A stretch of DNA of 64,000 nucleotides from Pseudonocardia humida (GTDB lineage Bacteria > Actinomycetota > Actinomycetes > Mycobacteriales > Pseudonocardiaceae). Every line of letters starts with the position of its first letter. Within the stretch, counting starts at the first letter, position 1. Below are positions 59,216 to 64,000 of this stretch, piece by piece. A program made the translations under genes and the position numbers. The stretch is taken from NCBI RefSeq assembly GCF_023898865.1, contig NZ_JAGSOV010000083.1, forward strand, positions 1 to 64,000, in the 5' to 3' direction. Under the pieces are notes generated by a model. It made no database searches, had not been told where the DNA came from, and worked only from the letters and a program-made list of their open reading frames with translations.

Positions 59216-60343
59216 ATGCGCATCAGGAGAACAGCGATCGCCGCCGCCGGGCTGGGGCTCGCTCTGACCCTCGCCGCCTGCGGTCAGAACGCCGCCGCCC
59301 CGGCCGCCCCGGCCGAGACCGGTGGCGCGGCCGCGCCCGCGGAGGGCGCGACCAAGGTCGGCGTCATCCTGCCCGAGACCGACAGCTCGGCCCGCTGGGA
59401 GGGCTTCGACAAGCCCCTGCTCACCGAGGCCATGGCCGCGGAGGGCCTGGACGCGGACATCCAGAACGCCCAGGGCGACGAGCAGAAGTTCGCCACCCTC
59501 GCCGACGGCATGCTCTCCAGCGGGGTCAAGGTGCTGGTCATCGCCTCGATCAGCAGCGAGTCGGGCGCTGCGGTCGCGGAGAAGGCCAAGGCGCAGGGCG
59601 TCCCGGTCATCGACTACGACCGCCTCAACCTGGGCGGGTCGAGCGACTACTACGTCTCCTTCGACAACACCAAGGTCGGCAACCTGCAGGGCCAGGGCCT
59701 GGCCGAGGCGCTGAAGGACAAGCCGGGCGCGCAGGTCATCGAGATCGAGGGCGCGCCGACCGACAACAACGCGACCCTGTTCTACAACGGCCAGCAGGAG
59801 ATCCTGAAGCCGCTCTACGACTCCGGCGCGCTCAAGCTGGTGCGCAGCCAGCCGATCGAGAAGTGGGACAACCAGGTCGGCGGCACCACCTTCGAGCAGA
59901 TCCTCACCAGCAACGGCGGTCAGGTCGACGGCGTCGTCGCGGCCAACGACGGCCTGGCCGGCGCGATCATCACCGTGCTGCAGAAGTACGGCCTCAACGG
60001 CAAGGTGCCGGTGACCGGCCAGGACGCCACCCCGGACGGCCTGCAGGCCATCCTGCGCGGCGACCAGTACATGACGGTGTACAAGCCGATCAACGAGGAG
60101 GCCGAGGCCACCGCCAAGCTGGCCGCGGCGCTGGCCAAGGGTGACACCGCCGCCGCGGACGCCCTGGCCACCGACACCGAGAACGACCCGACCGGTGGCC
60201 GCGAGGTCAAGTCGGTGCTGCTGGAGCCGCAGCTGATCACCAAGGACAACGTCAAGACCGTCATCGACGGCGGCGCGGTCAAGGCCTCCGAGGTCTGCGT
60301 GGCCGACCTGCAGGCCGTCTGCACCGAGCTCGGCATCAGCTGA
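59216..60343 (+). CDS. xylF: Xylose-type sugar ABC substrate-binding lipoprotein
   Basis: A 375-residue secreted lipoprotein with lipobox LAAC (Cys22). The mature domain is a type I sugar-binding fold: KVGVILPETDSSARWEGFDKP, VIDYDRLNLGGSSDYYVSFDN, EIEGAPTDNNA and ANDGLAGAIITVLQ (each a short motif here). Closest in pattern to XylF D-xylose-binding proteins; other pentoses or sugar alcohols are possible. First gene of an operon with a leader ORF, ATPase, permease and ROK regulator. Confidence 0.88.
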   Translation: MRIRRTAIAAAGLGLALTLAACGQNAAAPAAPAETGGAAAPAEGATKVGVILPETDSSARWEGFDKPLLTEAMAAEGLDADIQNAQGDEQKFATLADGMLSSGVKVLVIASISSESGAAVAEKAKAQGVPVIDYDRLNLGGSSDYYVSFDNTKVGNLQGQGLAEALKDKPGAQVIEIEGAPTDNNATLFYNGQQEILKPLYDSGALKLVRSQPIEKWDNQVGGTTFEQILTSNGGQVDGVVAANDGLAGAIITVLQKYGLNGKVPVTGQDATPDGLQAILRGDQYMTVYKPINEEAEATAKLAAALAKGDTAAADALATDTENDPTGGREVKSVLLEPQLITKDNVKTVIDGGAVKASEVCVADLQAVCTELGIS

Positions 60344-60425
60344 CCATCGGTCGACGACACCGGGTGGGGGGCGCCGTGATCCGGCGCTCCCCATCCGGCG
60401 TACCACCAGAGCCGAGGAGGGCTCG

Positions 60426-60503
60426 ATGAGCGAGCTTGCGAGCGAGTCAATGTCACAGCGCCTGCGCGCAGCACCGGCCGAGCTCCGCGAGGCCGTGCGA
60501 TGA
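60426..60503 (+). CDS. 25-codon leader ORF before the sugar ABC ATPase
   Basis: A complete frame (26 codons with stop) starting MSELASES and ending LREAVR. GAGGAGG lies 6 bases before its ATG. Its TGA overlaps the ATPase ATG (ATGA), while the ATPase itself has no other good Shine-Dalgarno, so ribosomes probably reach the ATPase through this frame. The same frame, in length and start, couples livG to livF at 31.9 kb. Confidence 0.65.
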   Translation: MSELASESMSQRLRAAPAELREAVR

Positions 60504-61273
60504 GCGATCCGATCCTGCAGCTGAAGGCGGTGTCGAAGAGCTTCGGCGCCGTCCAGGTCCTGCACGACGTCGACTTCACCGTGCGCGCGGGCGAGGTCAC
60601 CGCCCTGGTCGGCGACAACGGCGCCGGCAAGTCCACGCTGGTCAAGTGCGTGGCCGGGATCCACCCCATCGACAGCGGGGAGATCCTGTTCAACGGCGAG
60701 CCGGTGGCGATCCACGGTCCGACCGACGCCTCCGCGCTCGGGCTCGAGGTCGTCTACCAGGACCTCGCGCTGGCCGACAACCTCGACATCGTGCAGAACA
60801 TGTTCCTGGGCCGGGAGCGCGGCAAGCCGTGGCTGCTCGACGAGGCCGACATGGAGCAGGCCGCCCGCCGCACGCTGGCGTCGCTGTCGGTGCGCACCGT
60901 GACGTCGGTGCGGATGCCGGTGGCGTCGCTGTCCGGCGGTCAGCGCCAGACCGTGGCCATCGCCAAGGCGGTGCTGTGGGACTCCAAGGTCGTGCTGCTC
61001 GACGAGCCCACCGCGGCGCTGGGCGTCGCCCAGACCCGCCAGGTGCTCGACCTGGTCCGCAGGCTCGCCGAGCAGGGCCTGGGCGTGGTGCTGATCAGCC
61101 ACAACATGGCCGACGTCTTCGAGGTGTCGGACCGCATCGCCTGCCTGTTCCTCGGTCGCATGGTCGCCGAGGTGCCCACCAAGGAGGTCAGCCACGGCCA
61201 GGTCGTCGAGCTGATCACCGCGGGCCGCTCCGGTGAGCTCGGCCTGCAACGACCGGAAAGCGTGACCGCCTGA
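60500..61273 (+). CDS. Sugar ABC transporter ATPase, single domain (XylG-like)
   Basis: A 257-residue ABC ATPase. Walker A GDNGAGKST, Q-loop VVYQDLALADNLDIVQNMFLG (partial), signature LSGGQRQT, Walker B VVLLDEPTAALG, switch His ISHNMAD. Sugar ATPases of the XylG/RbsA group usually have two fused domains of about 500 residues; this is a single domain that must homodimerise. Stop overlaps the permease ATG by one base. Confidence 0.9.
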   Translation: MSDPILQLKAVSKSFGAVQVLHDVDFTVRAGEVTALVGDNGAGKSTLVKCVAGIHPIDSGEILFNGEPVAIHGPTDASALGLEVVYQDLALADNLDIVQNMFLGRERGKPWLLDEADMEQAARRTLASLSVRTVTSVRMPVASLSGGQRQTVAIAKAVLWDSKVVLLDEPTAALGVAQTRQVLDLVRRLAEQGLGVVLISHNMADVFEVSDRIACLFLGRMVAEVPTKEVSHGQVVELITAGRSGELGLQRPESVTA

Positions 61274-62763
61274 TGGCTGCTCCCACCGAGGGTCCCGAGA
61301 AGGCGGACCTGACCAAGAAGGGCTCCGGCGCGACCGAGCCGGGCAGCGCCGCCGAGCGGGCGGCCCCGGCCTCGACGCGTTCGGCCGACTTCGGCATCGA
61401 CACCACCGCGAAGACGACCAGCGAGGCCGTCCGCGCCTACCTGACGAACCTGCGCAACGGCGACCTGGGCGCCCTTCCCGCCCTGCTCGGCCTGCTCGCG
61501 CTGTTCATCCTGTTCACCGGCCTCGACAGCGGCGGCACCTTCCCCAGCCTGCTCAACCTGGCCAACCTGCTCCAGCAGGGCGCTGGTTCCACGATCATCG
61601 CCATGGGCCTGGTGTTCGTGCTGCTCACCGGTGAGATCGACCTGGCGGCCGGCACGGCCTCCGGCCTGGCGGCGTCGGTCATGGCGCTGCACCTGGTGGC
61701 CGGCGGCAACCTGCTGGGCGCCATGGGCACCACGGTGTTCATCCTGTTCGCGCTGGTGGTCGTGCTCGCCATCGCGCTGGCGCTGATCCTGCGCATCTGG
61801 GCGGGCGCGGCGTTCTCCGCGGTGGCGCTGATCCTGCTGGCGATCGGCTTCCCGCCGAACCCGTGGCTGCAGATGCTGATGGCGGTCTGCGTCGGCGTCG
61901 TGATCGGCTGCCTGACCGGCTTCCTGGTGGCCAAGGTCGGCATGCCCTCGTTCGTGGTGACGCTGGCGCTGTTCATCGCGTGGCAGGGCGTGATCCTGCA
62001 GCTCATCGGCGACGGCGGCACCCTGGGCCTGCGCGACCCGGTGCTGTTCGCGGTGGCCAACGGCAACCTGTCGACGCTGTGGAGCTGGGTGCTGTTCGCG
62101 GTCGCCGCGGGCGGCTACGCGGCCGTGCTGCTCAACCGGCAGGCCTCCCGGCGCCGGCTGGGCCTGGTCGCCCAGCCCACCGGGCTGGTGCTGCTCAAGA
62201 TCGCCGCGGTGGTGGTGCTGGCCGCGATCGCGACGCTGCTGCTCACCCAGAACCGCGGGCCGGGCTCGGTGGTGATCTCCGGCGTGCCCTACGTCGTGCC
62301 GATCGTGCTGGTGCTGATGGTCATCGGCACGTTCGTGCTCGACCGCACCCGCTTCGGCCGCCACGTCTACGCCGTCGGCGGCAACCGGGAGGCCGCCCGC
62401 CGGGCCGGCATCAACGTGGTGCGCATCCGGGCCACCGTCTTCGTGATCTCCTCCGCGTTCGCCGCGATCGGCGCGATCGTCTACTCCTCGAAGGTCGGCT
62501 CGGTGTCGCCGACCTCCGGTGGCGGCAACACGCTGCTGTTCGCCGTGGGCGCAGCGGTCATCGGCGGGACGTCGCTGTTCGGCGGCCGGGGCCGGATCAG
62601 CAACGCGGTGATCGGCGGCGCGGTGCTGGCCACGGTCAACAACGGCCTCGGGCTGCTCGGCATGCCGGCGTCGGTGGTGTTCCTCGTCAACGGCGTCGTG
62701 CTGCTGCTGGCCGCCGGTGTGGACGTGCTCTCCCGGCGTCGATCGGCCGTCTCGACACGGTGA
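61273..62763 (+). CDS. xylH: Sugar ABC transporter permease (XylH-like)
   Basis: A 496-residue permease. About 60 charged cytoplasmic residues precede ten to twelve helices. Family motifs are LVFVLLTGEIDLAAG, GCLTGFLVAKVGMPSFVVTL (partial), VYAVGGNREAARRAGINV and VIGGTSLFGGRG. The length matches XylH-type permeases that have two extra helices relative to RbsC. Its TGA overlaps the ROK GTG. Confidence 0.92.
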   Translation: MAAPTEGPEKADLTKKGSGATEPGSAAERAAPASTRSADFGIDTTAKTTSEAVRAYLTNLRNGDLGALPALLGLLALFILFTGLDSGGTFPSLLNLANLLQQGAGSTIIAMGLVFVLLTGEIDLAAGTASGLAASVMALHLVAGGNLLGAMGTTVFILFALVVVLAIALALILRIWAGAAFSAVALILLAIGFPPNPWLQMLMAVCVGVVIGCLTGFLVAKVGMPSFVVTLALFIAWQGVILQLIGDGGTLGLRDPVLFAVANGNLSTLWSWVLFAVAAGGYAAVLLNRQASRRRLGLVAQPTGLVLLKIAAVVVLAAIATLLLTQNRGPGSVVISGVPYVVPIVLVLMVIGTFVLDRTRFGRHVYAVGGNREAARRAGINVVRIRATVFVISSAFAAIGAIVYSSKVGSVSPTSGGGNTLLFAVGAAVIGGTSLFGGRGRISNAVIGGAVLATVNNGLGLLGMPASVVFLVNGVVLLLAAGVDVLSRRRSAVSTR

Positions 62764-64000
62764 GCCGGGCCTGGGTCGGCAGCGGTGCGGGCGACGGACC
62801 CGCTGCCGGCGATGTCGACGGTGCCGCTCCCCGCGGCACCGTCGCCACCCCGGGGGCCCGGCCCGACGAGGCCCGCCGGCACAATCGGGCGGCGCTGCTG
62901 CGCCGCCTGCACGTGCACGGACCGCGCACCCGCGCGACCCTGGCCACCGAGCTGGGGCTCAACCGCAGCACGATCAAGGCGGTCGTCGACGGCCTCGCCG
63001 AGGCCGGCGTGGTCACCGAGGCCGTCCCGGCGCAGCGCAACGGCGCCGGGCGGCCGTCGCTGATGGTCATCCCGAAGGCGGAGGCCGCCGTCGTGCTGGC
63101 CATCGACGTGCGGGTCGAGCAGGTCGCCATGTCGATGGTCGGTATCGGCGGCCAGGTGCTCGGCAGGCACAGCTGGAACCTGCACAGCCGCACCCGCACC
63201 CCGGGCGAGGTCATCACCCACATCGCCGAGTCGGCCCAGCTGCTCGGCGAGGAACTGGCGGTCACCGCCCAGGGGGCGGGGGTGTCGGTGCCCGGCGTGG
63301 TCCGCCGCGACGACGGGTGGGTGCACGAGGCCCCGAACCTCGGCTGGCGCGACGTCGCCCTGGGCACCCGGCTCGCCTCCGTGCTGCGCGTGCCCGTGCA
63401 GGTGGCCAACGACGCCGAGCTGGGCGCGCTGGCCGAGCACGTGCGCGGCGCCGCGCACGGCGTCACCGACCTGGTCTACATCTCCGCGGACAAGGGAGTC
63501 GGCGGCGGGGTGATCTCCGAGGGCCGTCCGCTGCGGGGCACCCGCGGCTACGTCGGCGAGCTCGGGCACCTGGTGGTGCGCCCGGGCGGGCGCGACTGCT
63601 ACTGCGGGTCGCGCGGCTGCTGGGAGACCGAGGTCGGGGAGGCGGCGATGTGCCGCGCCCTCGGCCTGTCCGAGGACACCCCGCGCGGGGTGGTGGTGGC
63701 CGAGCTGCGCTCCCTGGCGACCGCCCCGCTGCCGGGCCCGCTCGACGAGCTGGCCGAGTGGCTCACCACGGGCCTGGTGACGGTGGTCAACATGATGGCC
63801 CCGGAGCTGGTGGTGCTGGGCGACCTGTTCACCGCCCTGCCGCCGGCGCTGGTCGACCGGGTGCGCGCCGGGGTGCACGAGCGGAGCCTGGTCAGCCGGG
63901 CGGTCGGCGGGATCGCGATCACCACCAGCCCGCTGGGCCGCGACGCGAAGCTGGTCGGCGCGGCAGAGCTGGCGTTCGAGCCGGTGCTCGGGGCGGTGTA
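62760..64000 (+). CDS. ROK-family transcriptional repressor, 3' end outside the window
   Basis: Starts with GTG overlapping the xylH stop; 413 codons are visible and the frame is open at the edge. A disordered N-terminus is followed by a winged HTH (LLRRLHVHGPRTRATLATELG, LNRSTIKAVVDGLAEAGVV in parts). The ROK kinase-like domain has VLAIDVR, VANDAELGALAE and the zinc motif CYCGSRGCWE. ROK repressors of this kind (XylR/NagC-like) control the sugar operon they sit in. The missing end is estimated as short. Confidence 0.9.
   Translation, partial: MSRAWVGSGAGDGPAAGDVDGAAPRGTVATPGARPDEARRHNRAALLRRLHVHGPRTRATLATELGLNRSTIKAVVDGLAEAGVVTEAVPAQRNGAGRPSLMVIPKAEAAVVLAIDVRVEQVAMSMVGIGGQVLGRHSWNLHSRTRTPGEVITHIAESAQLLGEELAVTAQGAGVSVPGVVRRDDGWVHEAPNLGWRDVALGTRLASVLRVPVQVANDAELGALAEHVRGAAHGVTDLVYISADKGVGGGVISEGRPLRGTRGYVGELGHLVVRPGGRDCYCGSRGCWETEVGEAAMCRALGLSEDTPRGVVVAELRSLATAPLPGPLDELAEWLTTGLVTVVNMMAPELVVLGDLFTALPPALVDRVRAGVHERSLVSRAVGGIAITTSPLGRDAKLVGAAELAFEPVLGAV

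Overview
The window is very GC-rich DNA with dense, mostly GTG- or ATG-started genes and many 1-4 base start/stop overlaps. Family content (mycobacterial-type SigB, FxsB/FxSxx system, F420-type luciferase-like oxidoreductase, DUF3039, DUF3099 and DUF7455 proteins, many TetR regulators) points to a filamentous actinomycete, probably Pseudonocardiaceae. The lineage is inference. I see no rRNA, tRNA, prophage, transposase or CRISPR array. Positions 1-11.1 kb hold an FxSxx-COOH-type peptide maturation locus: a radical SAM/SPASM maturase (FxsB), divergent from a small precursor-like gene whose stop overlaps a 1316-residue TIR-like/NB-ARC/TPR protein. Next come a roadblock-like protein and a convergent three-gene operon of a lipoprotein-like membrane protein and two P-loop NTPases. 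The precursor lacks the canonical C-terminal FxSxx motif, so this is either a diverged or a degenerating system. Positions 11.2-18.3 kb hold a 2-hydroxyacid dehydrogenase and a split biotin-uptake cluster: thiolase-bioM-bioN on one side of a membrane protein gene, TetR-bioY-acyl-CoA ligase on the other. The gene set resembles Bacillus yhfS/yhfT/yhfU plus BioMN. Positions 18.3-27.6 kb hold metabolic genes (APH-like kinase, LLM oxidoreductase, nucleotidyltransferase, acyl-CoA dehydrogenase, PEP-mutase/isocitrate-lyase family enzyme), an MFS exporter, and an APC permease coupled to a double universal-stress protein. Positions 27.7-34.2 kb hold a branched-chain-type ABC operon (livG-leader-livF-livH-livM-substrate-binding protein) divergent from a PucR/CdaR-type regulator, with three palindromes between them. 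Positions 34.3-39.7 kb hold an aldo/keto reductase divergent from dhaK-dhaL-dhaM, where DhaM is fused to HPr and a full-length enzyme I. Positions 39.7-49 kb hold a flavin reductase, sigB with a SigR/SigH-like promoter, an XRE regulator, dtd, methyltransferases, an HhH-GPD protein, an ArsR regulator, pseudouridine catabolism genes (psuK-like, psuG), and small conserved actinobacterial proteins. Positions 49-58.9 kb hold a frameshifted epoxide hydrolase, a large LuxR-type ATPase regulator, a PhaC-like protein without its catalytic residues, a YihY-type membrane protein, a helicase, a DUF7455 protein and an EamA exporter. Positions 59.2-64 kb hold a xylose-type sugar ABC operon (binding protein, leader ORF, single-domain ATPase, permease) followed by a ROK repressor cut by the window end. 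Two observations cut across regions. A 25-codon leader ORF (MSELASES...) occurs twice, each time overlapping by ATGA the start of an ABC ATPase gene in an unrelated operon. A family of roughly 65-bp palindromic elements with CCGTCGAGAACG ends occurs four times, usually at or inside gene 3' ends. A second palindromic family occurs twice in the dhaM-type gene.
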